From positions 124,001-188,000 of the forward strand of contig NZ_VITA01000007.1 of assembly GCF_007827695.1 (NCBI RefSeq): DNA of 64,000 bases. Reading direction: 5' to 3'. Under the pieces are notes generated by a model that worked only from the letters and a program-made list of their open reading frames with translations, made no database searches and was not told the DNA's origin. Below are positions 19,166-27,564 of this stretch, one piece after another; the stretch's first letter is position 1, and each line of letters starts with the position of its first letter. A program made the translations under genes and the position numbers. The stretch comes from Sinorhizobium medicae (GTDB lineage: Bacteria; Pseudomonadota; Alphaproteobacteria; Rhizobiales; Rhizobiaceae).

Positions 19166-20668
19166 TCAGGGGCCATCATAGGCATCCAGGCGGCGGGTTG
19201 CCTGATAGAGGTTCGCCTGCCTGCGGGATAGTGCGGCCCATGCCTGTGCAGCGGCAGGCCGCGGGTCGATCTGTTCGGCAAGCCGTGACATGGCGCCGGC
19301 GGCCTCGCCGAAATGCCCGTACCAGCCGGCACCTATCGCAGCAGACATGCCGGCGCCGAGTGCGGAAGCCTCGTTGGAAAGGCTGCGTATGACGGGGAGT
19401 CCGCTTGCGTCGGCGATCATCTGCCGCCAGAGGGCGCTACCGGCGCCACCGCCGATGACGAAGATCCGGTCGGCCGCCACGCCCATCGATTTCATCTCGG
19501 AAAGAGACCGGACGAATTCAAGCGTGATGGCCTCCATGGAGGCACGGTAGAGATGGTCCATGCCTGTCTCCGGACCCATGCCGCTGAAGGTAGCTCGGGC
19601 ATCCGCGTCCCAGTGCGGATCCATGCAGCCCATGAGATAGGAGCAAACGGTGACTCCGCCGGAGCCGACATCCAGGCTGGCGGCCTCCGCTTCGAGCCGT
19701 TCGAAAATAGCCGGATCGGACCGGCCGCCGGCAAAGGTGTCCAGCAGCCAGTTGACGAAATAAGCGCCGCCGCGCTGGCAGCTTTCGAGCAGGTAGCCTT
19801 CGCCGCTTGGCGAGACCAGCGTGCGCCAGTAGCGGCTGAGCTTGCGCGTCGGCGTCCAGCAGCCGCCGACCACTGCCGTGCCGAGATTAAGATAGACGAC
19901 CCCCGGCTCGATCACATTGACGCCGAGCCCCGCACAATGTCCATCACCGCCGCCGGCATAGACCGGCACGCCCGCGGCAAGCCCCGTCGCGGCCGCGGCG
20001 TCCGCAGTCACGCGGCCGATCAGCGTGCCGGGCCGGTGAAGCGGCGGCAGCTTGCTGAGAGGAATATCGAGATGATCGAGAATTTCGCGGGACCATTGCT
20101 TCGCCTCGATGTCGAGGATGCCGAAAGGGTCGGCGCTCGTCCAGCTTGCAGCGGCTTCACCCGTCAGCTTCTGTGTCAGGAAATCGTGTACACTCAGGAT
20201 CTGCGCCGCGCGGTCGAGCAATTCCGGCTCATGCTGGCGATAGTAACGAAGGCGATATACGCACGGAATGACGTCGATCGGCTTGCCCGAGATCGCATGC
20301 AGGCGCTCGCTGCCGAATTCATCGGCGAACGGCTGCACGATGTCCTGCGCCCGGCGGTCGAGCCAGAGGGTTGCCGGGCTGAGCGGCTTCCGGTCCACGC
20401 CGAGAAGAACCATTGTTTCGCGCTGGTTGGATATTGCGACACCGTCGACGCGGTGAGAATCGATCTGGCGCAGGAGCGAGGACAGGGCGTCGCAGGCGGC
20501 CGACCACCAGTCCTCGGCGTTCTGCTCCGCCTTTAGTGGATGCGGCGTCGAAATGCGGTGCGGTGCACGGCCTTCGGCCCGCGGTGTGCCATCGGCCGTC
20601 CAGGCGACTGCCTTGACGGATTGAGTCGATGAATCCAGGCCGATGACATAGCGTTCGTCCGGCTGCAT
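19166..20668 (-). CDS. FGGY-family carbohydrate kinase
   Basis: 500 residues in the two-domain FGGY fold: ATP/phosphate loop VIGLDSSTQSVKAVAW near the N-terminus, substrate segment NQRETMVLLG, the central GGGDGHCAGLG and the C-terminal FVIGGGAGSALWRQMIADA signature. FGGY enzymes phosphorylate polyols, ketoses or glycerol. The overall look is xylulokinase-like, and specificity cannot be read by eye. The ATG at 20668 follows GGAGGAGG. It lies 117 bp downstream of the SorC regulator on the same strand and divergent from the dehydrogenase/transport operon, so it probably supplies the phosphorylation step of that pathway. EryA-type erythritol kinase is one alternative. Confidence 0.9.
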   Translation of the reverse strand: MQPDERYVIGLDSSTQSVKAVAWTADGTPRAEGRAPHRISTPHPLKAEQNAEDWWSAACDALSSLLRQIDSHRVDGVAISNQRETMVLLGVDRKPLSPATLWLDRRAQDIVQPFADEFGSERLHAISGKPIDVIPCVYRLRYYRQHEPELLDRAAQILSVHDFLTQKLTGEAAASWTSADPFGILDIEAKQWSREILDHLDIPLSKLPPLHRPGTLIGRVTADAAAATGLAAGVPVYAGGGDGHCAGLGVNVIEPGVVYLNLGTAVVGGCWTPTRKLSRYWRTLVSPSGEGYLLESCQRGGAYFVNWLLDTFAGGRSDPAIFERLEAEAASLDVGSGGVTVCSYLMGCMDPHWDADARATFSGMGPETGMDHLYRASMEAITLEFVRSLSEMKSMGVAADRIFVIGGGAGSALWRQMIADASGLPVIRSLSNEASALGAGMSAAIGAGWYGHFGEAAGAMSRLAEQIDPRPAAAQAWAALSRRQANLYQATRRLDAYDGP

Positions 20669-20785
20669 TGCGTACCTCCTCCGCGACGCAAGACCACGCG
20701 GTCCTTCCGTCCTCCTCAGACCGCAGCGCATGCGGCGGCCTTCCTCCCTTTCCGTCGGGCGCCGGTCTCGCCTGCCGGCAGCCCA

Positions 20786-21772
20786 TCACTCCGCCAGCAA
20801 CGCCTCTCCCGTAGCGATGTCTGTCACGAAATGGGTGGCGTAGCCTGCTTCGAGCGTGGCGGTGATCGCAGCGATTTTAAGCGCGCCACCCGCAACGCAG
20901 ATTCGGCTCTCCACCTGCTTCAGTTCGTCGAGCGAGATGCCGACCATGCGCTCGTCGTGGTCGCCGCCGATCGCAGCGCCATGCGCATCGATGAAGCGCC
21001 CGATAATCACGGCGGTGGCGCCGCGCGCGACGTAATCGTCGATCTCCTCCTGGCTGGCGATGCCGGATGCCCGCACGGTGCTCTTCGGACCGATGTCGCC
21101 GACGCCGAAGAGAATGCGATTGGTCGAATGGACCAGCTCCATCTGCTTCCGGAGCACGGGTTCATTGAGCAGCGCCGCCTTCAGTTCGCGTGTCGACAGC
21201 ACGGCGGGTGCCAGGAGGTTGACGCAGCGCGCATGAATGCGGTTCGAAAGCAGCGAAGTGCAGAGTTCGGGCGAGAAATTCGGTTCTCCGGTCGAGCTGC
21301 CGGAGACCTGAACGACAGTGAGGTTGCCGACCGGCCGCGGCAACGAAATTCGGTCGGCGACGGCGAGCACTGTGCGGCCCCAGGCAACGCCGATCGTATC
21401 TCCATCCTCGATCTGGTCGGCCAATACCCGCGCACCGGCGTCGCCGAGCCTTCGCGACAGGCTTTCCTCATCGCTGTTGGGGATGACGAAGGCGCCCTGA
21501 AGGTTGAATTTCTCCATCAGAGCGCGGGCGACACTGGTGCGGCCACCGGCCTTGGGATTGATGTTGACCGAGACGATGCCGCGCTCGCGCGCTTCTTGCA
21601 GATAATTGACGATGGTTGCGCGAGATACGTTGAGCTGCTTGGCGATCTCGCTCTGCGTCATCTGATCCGCATAGTAGAGCCATGCGGCCCACATCACGGC
21701 GTCATCGAACTCCGTGGGCACGCTTTTCGCCGATTCGTCGCCAGCCCTGGCTGAACTCTTCTCTCTTGCCAT
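20786..21772 (-). CDS. SorC/DeoR-type sugar-responsive transcriptional regulator
   Basis: 328 residues. A helix-turn-helix at residues about 39-62 (MTQSEIAKQLNVSRATIVNY) is followed by the SorC sugar-binding domain (about 75-328), which in the family senses phosphorylated sugars or polyols. It begins with MAREKSS at 21772; the frame continues far upstream but crosses the intergenic operator region. No Shine-Dalgarno precedes this ATG, and a TTGACA/CCAGAT promoter predicts a transcript starting at or next to it, so translation may be leaderless. It probably represses itself and the divergent operon through the inverted repeat at 21795-21838. Confidence 0.88.
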   Translation of the reverse strand: MAREKSSARAGDESAKSVPTEFDDAVMWAAWLYYADQMTQSEIAKQLNVSRATIVNYLQEARERGIVSVNINPKAGGRTSVARALMEKFNLQGAFVIPNSDEESLSRRLGDAGARVLADQIEDGDTIGVAWGRTVLAVADRISLPRPVGNLTVVQVSGSSTGEPNFSPELCTSLLSNRIHARCVNLLAPAVLSTRELKAALLNEPVLRKQMELVHSTNRILFGVGDIGPKSTVRASGIASQEEIDDYVARGATAVIIGRFIDAHGAAIGGDHDERMVGISLDELKQVESRICVAGGALKIAAITATLEAGYATHFVTDIATGEALLAE

Positions 21773-21778
21773 TTGGCT

Positions 21779-21807
21779 ATCTGGCAGAGGCGGGTGGCAT
21801 TTGTCAA
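21779..21807 (-). promoter_or_regulatory. Predicted promoter for the SorC regulator and kinase
   Basis: On the minus strand a perfect TTGACA (complement of 21802-21807) is 17 bp from CCAGAT (complement of 21779-21784). The -35 box is inside the left arm of the inverted-repeat operator. Confidence 0.55.
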
Positions 21808-21838
21808 TCATCTCTGGCAAGTGTATTGACATATGCCA
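21795..21838. promoter_or_regulatory. Inverted-repeat operator in the divergent promoter region
   Basis: The arms 21795-21808 (TGGCATTTGTCAAT) and 21825-21838 (ATTGACATATGCCA) are inverted with 13 of 14 positions matching, centres 30 bp apart (about three helical turns). A degenerate third half-site, TTGTCACATGCTA, lies at 21846-21858. This is the expected geometry for an oligomeric SorC-type repressor controlling both directions. Confidence 0.7.
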
Positions 21839-21854
21839 ACAGGTGTTGTCACAT
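21826..21854 (+). promoter_or_regulatory. Predicted promoter of the rightward catabolic operon
   Basis: TTGACA at 21826-21831, a 17-bp spacer and a weak TCACAT at 21849-21854. The -35 box lies in the right operator arm, so repressor and RNA polymerase would compete. The leader would be about 25 nt. Confidence 0.5.
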
Positions 21855-21884
21855 GCTATCCAGCAGTAGAAAACGGACCAGCGA

Positions 21885-23240
21885 ATGGAAACGTCAAGGC
21901 AGCAGACTATCGCCGCGGATGCGCCGGAAGGGGGCTGGACGACCCTCATCGACGACATCCTCGCCGGCAACTGGGTCAATCCCGAAACGGGTAGCCCGGC
22001 AACGGTTCCCTACGAGAGGATCGTCATCGAAGAGAGCCTCGACGGCGCGGAGGCCGATCTCGTCGCCAGCCTCCGTCTCGGGGAGCGCTTTACGGTCGTC
22101 GCCGACGAACGCACCTGGGATGCGATGGGCGGGCGCGTCGCATCGGCTCTGAAAAGCCTGGGTCCGGTCGATACCGTCATTCTCGACCATCCGCACGCCG
22201 ACATGGCAGCCGTGAACGATCTCGACGAGAGGCTCGCGAAAGCCGACGCCGTGGTCGCGGTGGGGTCCGGCACAATCAACGATCTCTGCAAATTCGTCAC
22301 CGGACGTACCAACCGCCGTTACGCAATCTTCGCCACGGCCGGCTCGATGAACGGCTACACGTCCACGACAGCCTCCATCACCCTGGAAAACGGCCTCAAG
22401 GTCTCGCTGCCGTCCCATGCGCCGGCGGGCTTCTTCGTCGATCTGGCGGTCAACGCCGCAGCACCGCGCCATCTTTCTGCTGCGGGTTTCGCCGATTGCC
22501 TCGTCCGCTCCGTCGCCCAGATCGACTGGTGGATGTCGCACCGGCTGATCGGCAGCGTCTATTCGAGCGTGCCCTATATGATTCAGGACGCCGACGAGCG
22601 GGCCCTGAATAGCTGTGCGGCCGGTATTGCCCGAGGGAGCATCAGCGCGAACGGTTATCTTCACCGTGTGCTGACGCTTTGCGGCTTGGGTGTTTCCTTC
22701 ACGGGCATGTCGAACCACGGCTCGATGGGCGAGCATCAGGTCTCCCACTATATCGACTGCTTTGCCGGCGAGGGACATCCGGGCACGCTCCACGGCCAGC
22801 AGGTCGGCGTCGCAACGCTCACCATGGCGCGGCTGCAACGCATCTTTCTCGACAGCGACAAGCCGCCGGTCATCGGCCCCACACGGATTGACCCTGCGGA
22901 CATGGCCCGGCGCATGGGCGATGACATAGCCGCCCAGTGCTACGCCGAAATCCAGCCGAAGATTTTCGATGAACGATCTGCCGCCGAGATGAATGAAAGG
23001 CTCGCCGAGCTCTGGCCTACGCTGCGCCAGGAACTCGAGGCTTTCGCGCTGCCGGTAGCTCAGATGGAGCAGCTCTTGCGGGATGCCGGCGGCCCGATGA
23101 CGGCGGCCGAACTCGGCCTGTCGGGCGGTTTCTACCGCGAGGCCGTGCTGCACTGCCGCGAAATGCGCAACCGTTACACCTTCCTCGATATTGCCGCCGA
23201 CACGGGCATGCTCGAGGATTTCGTTGCCGGGGAGGCGTAA
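21885..23240 (+). CDS. sn-Glycerol-1-phosphate dehydrogenase family protein (AraM/EgsA-like)
   Basis: 451 residues of the iron/zinc-dependent polyol dehydrogenase family. The dinucleotide loop is GSGTIND (127-133). The metal ligands expected from the family are Asp204 (GFADCL), His284 (MGEHQVSH) and His303 (TLHGQQ). Known members reduce dihydroxyacetone phosphate to sn-glycerol-1-phosphate with NAD(P)H, or oxidise it. This protein has about 50 extra N-terminal residues compared with EgsA. It is the first gene of the rightward operon and 4 bp from the HAD phosphatase. In this setting it may oxidise a polyol phosphate rather than make archaeal-type lipid precursors. The family call is firm, the substrate open. 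Confidence 0.88.
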   Translation: METSRQQTIAADAPEGGWTTLIDDILAGNWVNPETGSPATVPYERIVIEESLDGAEADLVASLRLGERFTVVADERTWDAMGGRVASALKSLGPVDTVILDHPHADMAAVNDLDERLAKADAVVAVGSGTINDLCKFVTGRTNRRYAIFATAGSMNGYTSTTASITLENGLKVSLPSHAPAGFFVDLAVNAAAPRHLSAAGFADCLVRSVAQIDWWMSHRLIGSVYSSVPYMIQDADERALNSCAAGIARGSISANGYLHRVLTLCGLGVSFTGMSNHGSMGEHQVSHYIDCFAGEGHPGTLHGQQVGVATLTMARLQRIFLDSDKPPVIGPTRIDPADMARRMGDDIAAQCYAEIQPKIFDERSAAEMNERLAELWPTLRQELEAFALPVAQMEQLLRDAGGPMTAAELGLSGGFYREAVLHCREMRNRYTFLDIAADTGMLEDFVAGEA

Positions 23241-23244
23241 GGCG

Positions 23245-24057
23245 ATGCGGGCGGTTGCCGAGATGCCGACCGAAATCGCTGCCCGTATCACGGTGCTTTT
23301 CGCCGACATCGACGATACGCTGACCAATGAGGGGCGGCTGCCGGCCGCGGCATATGACGCCGTGGAACGCCTCACGGAAGAGGGGATCTCGGTGGCTCCG
23401 ATTACCGGCCGGCCGGCCGGCTGGTGCGATATGATCGCGCGTATGTGGCCGGTCGCGGGGGTCGTCGGTGAAAACGGCGCCTTCTATTTCGCCTACGACC
23501 AGGCGCAGCGCCGAATGCGTCGCAGCTTCGCAATCGCCGATGTACAGCGCGCGGCCGACCGCGAGAGGCTTGCCGAAGTGGGCACCCGCATCCTCTCGGA
23601 GGTGCATGGGGCGGCGATCTCCGCCGACCAGCTCTACCGTGAGGCCGACCTCGCCATCGATTTCTGCGAGGATGTTCCTGCACTTCCGGTTTCCGACGTG
23701 GAGCGCATCAAGCGCATCTTCGAGGAGGAAGGTGCTACTGCCAAGGTCTCTTCCATCCATGTCAACGGCTGGTATGGGGCTTATGACAAGCTGACCATGA
23801 CCCGCCGTTTTGCCGCCGATATCCTCGGCGTAGATATCGACAGCGAGCGCGATAGGATCGTCTTCGTCGGCGACAGCCCGAACGACGCGCCCATGTTCGG
23901 CTTCTTTCCCAATGCCTGTGGCGTTGCGAATGTTCTCGCCTTCAGGGGCCGCATCGATGCGGAGCCGGCCTATGTGGCCGCACGCGAGGGCGGGCACGGC
24001 TTCGTCGAAGTGGCGAACCGCATCCTCGACGCGCGGTCGGGAAAGCACGCGGCATGA
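23245..24057 (+). CDS. HAD-superfamily phosphatase (type IIB, sugar-phosphatase-like)
   Basis: 270 residues. HAD motif I is DIDDTLT with the nucleophile Asp21 and acid Asp23, motif II is in APITGRPAG, and motif IV is GDSPNDAPMF. The cap between motifs II and III resembles Cof/sucrose-phosphatase-type enzymes that act on small sugar phosphates. The ATG at 23245 follows GGAGG (23230-23234). The gene is packed between two dehydrogenases (4-bp gap before, 4-bp ATGA overlap after), so it is probably translated with them. A detoxifying or salvage phosphatase for a dead-end phosphorylated intermediate is a reasonable guess. Confidence 0.85.
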   Translation: MRAVAEMPTEIAARITVLFADIDDTLTNEGRLPAAAYDAVERLTEEGISVAPITGRPAGWCDMIARMWPVAGVVGENGAFYFAYDQAQRRMRRSFAIADVQRAADRERLAEVGTRILSEVHGAAISADQLYREADLAIDFCEDVPALPVSDVERIKRIFEEEGATAKVSSIHVNGWYGAYDKLTMTRRFAADILGVDIDSERDRIVFVGDSPNDAPMFGFFPNACGVANVLAFRGRIDAEPAYVAAREGGHGFVEVANRILDARSGKHAA

Positions 24058-25589
24058 CGGGCGCGCTTTTCGACATTGCCGTTATCGGCGGCGGCATCAA
24101 TGGAGCAGGGGTGGCCCGCGATGCGGCCGGGCGCGGCCTGAAGGTGTTGCTTGCCGAACAATCCGATCTTGGCTCAGCCACCTCCTCGGCATCCACCAAA
24201 CTCATTCACGGCGGCCTGCGTTATCTCGAACATTACGAGTTTCGGCTGGTACGCCACGCTCTGAAAGAGCGCGAACAGCTCTGGGGAATTGCGCCCCATA
24301 TCATCTGGCCCTTGCGGTTCGTGTTGCCGCACCGCAAGGGTCTGCGACCGGCCTGGCTGCTGCGGCTCGGCCTCTTCCTCTACGATCATCTGGGCGGACG
24401 CAAGCTTCTGCCGGGTACAAAGACGCTGCGGCTGAAGAGCCACCCCGCCGGAGAGCCGTTGCGCGACGTCTCGGCGATCGGCTTTGAATATTCCGATTGC
24501 TGGGTGCAGGACAACCGGCTTGTCGTGCTCAACGCGCGGGATGCGGCAATGCGGGGTGCGGACATCCGTGTGCGCACCCGTTGCGTCGCGGCGCGCCGCG
24601 AGGGCGGTCTCTGGCAATTGTTGCTTGAAGATACGCAATCCGGCTTGAAGAGCGAAGCTGCGGCCCGCGCTCTGGTCAACGCGGCGGGCCCCTGGACCGA
24701 CAAGATCGCGTCCGATGTTGCCGGCATCGGCGCTTCGGGCCGCGTACGCCTCGTACAGGGCAGCCACATCGTGGTCAAAAAGCTCTACGAGCACGATCGC
24801 TGCTATATCTTTCAGAATCCGGACGGTCGCATCTTCTTCGCCATTCCCTATGAAGAGGACTTCACCCTAATCGGCACGACGGACAGGGACTACAAGGACG
24901 CTCCCGAGGCGGTCGCGGCCTCCGCGGAGGAAGTCGACTATCTGCTTGCGGCAGCATCGTCCTATTTTCGCACCGATCTCACTGAAGCCGACGTCGTTTG
25001 GACTTATTCCGGCGTCCGCGCCCTCTTCCACGACGGCGCCGCCAACGCGCAGGAGACGACCCGCGACTACGTGCTGCAGCTCGATCGGCCGGGGACGCAG
25101 GCGCCGATGCTCTCCGTTTTCGGCGGCAAGATCACCACCTATCGCTGCCTCGCGGAGGACGTGCTGGACAAACTCGCCGCGATCTTTCCGGACTGGAACA
25201 GGCAGCGAGGCTGGACGGCGACGCAACCGCTGCCGGGCGGCGCCTTTCCGGCCGGAGCGGCTGATGATCTCGCAAGGGCCATTCACGGCGAGCATCCCTA
25301 CCTTACCGTGCGGGAGGCGCGCCGGCTTGTACGCCATTACGGGCTCGAGGCACGAGAGATTCTCGGCAAGGCGCAGGATCGCGCCGATCTCGGCCGTGAT
25401 TTCGGCGGATCCATGACCGAGGCGGAAATCGCCTTTCTGATGGAGCGGGAATTTGCATTGACCGCTGCCGATGCGGTCTGGCGGCGTACGAAATCCGGCT
25501 TGCGGATGACGAGCGAGGAGATCGGGGCGCTTGACCGATACATGCAGGAGCGGCGCGGAGCCGGCGAGACCAGGCGCGCCGCCGGATAG
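24054..25589 (+). CDS. FAD-dependent glycerol-3-phosphate dehydrogenase family protein (GlpD/EryB-like)
   Basis: 511 residues. The N-terminal FAD motif is VIGGGINGAG (about 10-19), followed by the family's SSASTKLIHGGLRYLEHYE. A DAO-type C-terminal domain begins near residue 390. The family oxidises sn-glycerol-3-phosphate, or in EryB erythritol phosphate, at the membrane with electrons to quinone. Its position in a kinase/SorC/aldolase locus makes a polyol phosphate more likely than glycerol-3-phosphate itself. The start overlaps the HAD stop by 4 bp. The gap of 135 bp to the first permease contains a 12-bp direct repeat (25631-25642 and 25690-25701). Confidence 0.88.
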   Translation: MTGALFDIAVIGGGINGAGVARDAAGRGLKVLLAEQSDLGSATSSASTKLIHGGLRYLEHYEFRLVRHALKEREQLWGIAPHIIWPLRFVLPHRKGLRPAWLLRLGLFLYDHLGGRKLLPGTKTLRLKSHPAGEPLRDVSAIGFEYSDCWVQDNRLVVLNARDAAMRGADIRVRTRCVAARREGGLWQLLLEDTQSGLKSEAAARALVNAAGPWTDKIASDVAGIGASGRVRLVQGSHIVVKKLYEHDRCYIFQNPDGRIFFAIPYEEDFTLIGTTDRDYKDAPEAVAASAEEVDYLLAAASSYFRTDLTEADVVWTYSGVRALFHDGAANAQETTRDYVLQLDRPGTQAPMLSVFGGKITTYRCLAEDVLDKLAAIFPDWNRQRGWTATQPLPGGAFPAGAADDLARAIHGEHPYLTVREARRLVRHYGLEAREILGKAQDRADLGRDFGGSMTEAEIAFLMEREFALTAADAVWRRTKSGLRMTSEEIGALDRYMQERRGAGETRRAAG

Positions 25590-25724
25590 ACTTGCCGCTC
25601 CCTGAAACGGGGGGCGGGTGGGTGAGGGGAGACGCCGGCGGTATCCGGATCGTCGCCGAATTATTGGAGGAACCGACCACAGGCGGGAGGACGCCGGCGG
25701 TGAGGTCCCCGGGAGGAGAAGGCA

Positions 25725-26612
25725 ATGTCCATTGCACAGGTGAAACGCATCGCGATCTCGGACTCGCCGTGGCCGTGGCTCCTGCCGCTGATCGCGCTCC
25801 TCGCCGTCTTCACCATCTATCCCTTCATCTACAATGTGTGGCTGAGCTTCCACGAATTTGTGCCGAAGAGCCGCGGACTGAAGTTTGTCGGCTTCGCCAA
25901 TTGGGTACAGCTGTGGAACGACGGCCGTTTCTGGGGCGCACTTGGCGTCACCTTCCTCTATTTCGCCGTGGCCCTGACGATCGAGATCATCCTCGGCATG
26001 GCGATAGCGCTACTCCTGGACGCCGAACTGCCGGGCTTCGCAATGCTGCGCGCAGTGCTTTCGATGACGCTGGTCATCCCGCCGGCTATCGCCGGCATGA
26101 TGTTTCTCCTGATGGAGGATTCGCAGTTCGGGGCGCTCTCCTATCTGCTCGGCCTCGTCGGGCTGCTCGACAAGGCAACGCCCATGCTCGCCACCTCCTC
26201 GCTGGCGCTGATCGGCGTGCTGATCGCCGAAATCTGGCAATGGACGCCGTTCATGGTGCTGATCTTCATGGCCGGGCTGCGCTCGCTGCCGGCCGAGCCC
26301 TATGAGGCGGCGATGATCGACGGTGCCTCGTCGTTGCAGATGTTCCGCCGGCTGACGCTGCCGATGATGTCGCGCGTCATCGCCGTGGCGGTACTCCTGC
26401 GCGGCATCGATCTCTTCCGCGTCTTCGATTACGTCTTCGTGATGACTTCGGGAGGGCCGGGCACAGCGACCTATACCGTCAGCCTCTATGCATGGCAGCA
26501 GACCTTCTCGTTCCTGAAATGGGGCTACGGGGCCACGCTGAGCCTGACGAGCCTGGTCATCGTCATGGTCATGGCCAACATATTCATCCGCGTTGCAAAG
26601 GTGAGGTGGTAA
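25725..26612 (+). CDS. ABC sugar transporter permease (MalF/UgpA type)
   Basis: 295 residues with six membrane helices and the EAA loop EPYEAAMIDGASSLQMFRRL, the contact site for the ATPase. It belongs to the carbohydrate uptake transporter-1 (CUT1) group, which imports oligosaccharides, polyols and glycerol phosphates. A Shine-Dalgarno GGGAGGAGAAGG precedes the ATG. The second permease starts 2 nt after its stop codon, so the two are coupled. Confidence 0.93.
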   Translation: MSIAQVKRIAISDSPWPWLLPLIALLAVFTIYPFIYNVWLSFHEFVPKSRGLKFVGFANWVQLWNDGRFWGALGVTFLYFAVALTIEIILGMAIALLLDAELPGFAMLRAVLSMTLVIPPAIAGMMFLLMEDSQFGALSYLLGLVGLLDKATPMLATSSLALIGVLIAEIWQWTPFMVLIFMAGLRSLPAEPYEAAMIDGASSLQMFRRLTLPMMSRVIAVAVLLRGIDLFRVFDYVFVMTSGGPGTATYTVSLYAWQQTFSFLKWGYGATLSLTSLVIVMVMANIFIRVAKVRW

Positions 26613-26613
26613 C

Positions 26614-27495
26614 ATGCAACAGAGCGCTCTCGCCCGCACGCTGCGCACCATTGCCGGTTGGCTCGTCGTCGGGGCATTCTTTTTCCCGATCTACTTCTGG
26701 ACCTCGGTCGCCTTCCGCGACGCCAAGGACATTTTCAACTGGCCGCCGATCTTCTTCAATTTCCAGCCGACGGTGAGGAATTTCGAGCAGGTCTTCGGCA
26801 TCTCGCTGGGCTTCGGTTACGGCAGCCAGGAAGCCGTGACGCCCGGCGGCGGCAACTTCTACATGGGGCCGCGCCTTTGGGACTCGATCGTCGTCGCATC
26901 TTTGTCGACGGTGCTGGCGATCGTGGTTGCGACGCTTGCTTCCTATGCTTTGTCGCGCATGCATTTCCGCGGCCGCCATGAATTCGTCAACTGGGTGCTG
27001 TCGACCCGCATGATGCCGCCAGTAGCGGTGGCGATCCCGATGTTCTTCATCTTCAAGCAGTTCAACCTGCTCGACACCTATGTCGGCGTCATACTCGTGC
27101 ATGGTCTCATGAACCTGCCTCTGGCGGTGCTGCTCCTGAAGAGCTTCTTCGACGACATCCCCGCGGAGATCGACGAGAGCGCGCTGCTCGACGGCGCGTC
27201 GCGCTGGACGATCTTCCGCCGCATCGTGCTGCCGATGGCCAAGGGCGGCATAGCCGCTACCGCGGTGCTCTGCTTTATCTTCTCATGGACGGAGTTCCTC
27301 TTCGTCCTGACCTTGACGCAGACGGGTCTGAAGACCGTGCCCGTCGTGTCGTCGACCTTCGTCACATCGATCGGAACCGCCTGGGGCAACATGGCCGCCC
27401 TCGGTGCGGCGGCGATCGTGCCCGCCTTCATCGTGGTCCTGCTCGTTCAACGCCATCTCGTGCGTGGTCTGACGATGGGGTCTCTGAAGCAGTGA
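26614..27495 (+). CDS. ABC sugar transporter permease (MalG/UgpE type)
   Basis: 293 residues, six membrane helices, EAA loop around EIDESALLDGASRWTIFRRI. It has a longer first periplasmic loop (about residues 35-85, with a glycine-rich GYGSQEAVTPGGGNF stretch) than many CUT1 permeases. It forms the heterodimeric channel with the preceding permease. The ATG overlaps the end of the ribosome site GGTGAGGTGG just 1 bp past the previous stop. Confidence 0.93.
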   Translation: MQQSALARTLRTIAGWLVVGAFFFPIYFWTSVAFRDAKDIFNWPPIFFNFQPTVRNFEQVFGISLGFGYGSQEAVTPGGGNFYMGPRLWDSIVVASLSTVLAIVVATLASYALSRMHFRGRHEFVNWVLSTRMMPPVAVAIPMFFIFKQFNLLDTYVGVILVHGLMNLPLAVLLLKSFFDDIPAEIDESALLDGASRWTIFRRIVLPMAKGGIAATAVLCFIFSWTEFLFVLTLTQTGLKTVPVVSSTFVTSIGTAWGNMAALGAAAIVPAFIVVLLVQRHLVRGLTMGSLKQ

Positions 27496-27564
27496 GAATG
27501 CGGCGCCTGCGCCGACAACAGGAGAGATCGGGGCCACTTCCGGCGTCGATCGAGGAGGAGAGAC

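Noticed and set aside
19166-25589. Calling the kinase, SorC regulator and GlpD-like genes eryA, eryD and eryB
   Set aside because: The families match, but the operon lacks eryC-type and isomerase genes and adds an AraM-type enzyme and an aldolase fusion. Orthology cannot be claimed by eye.
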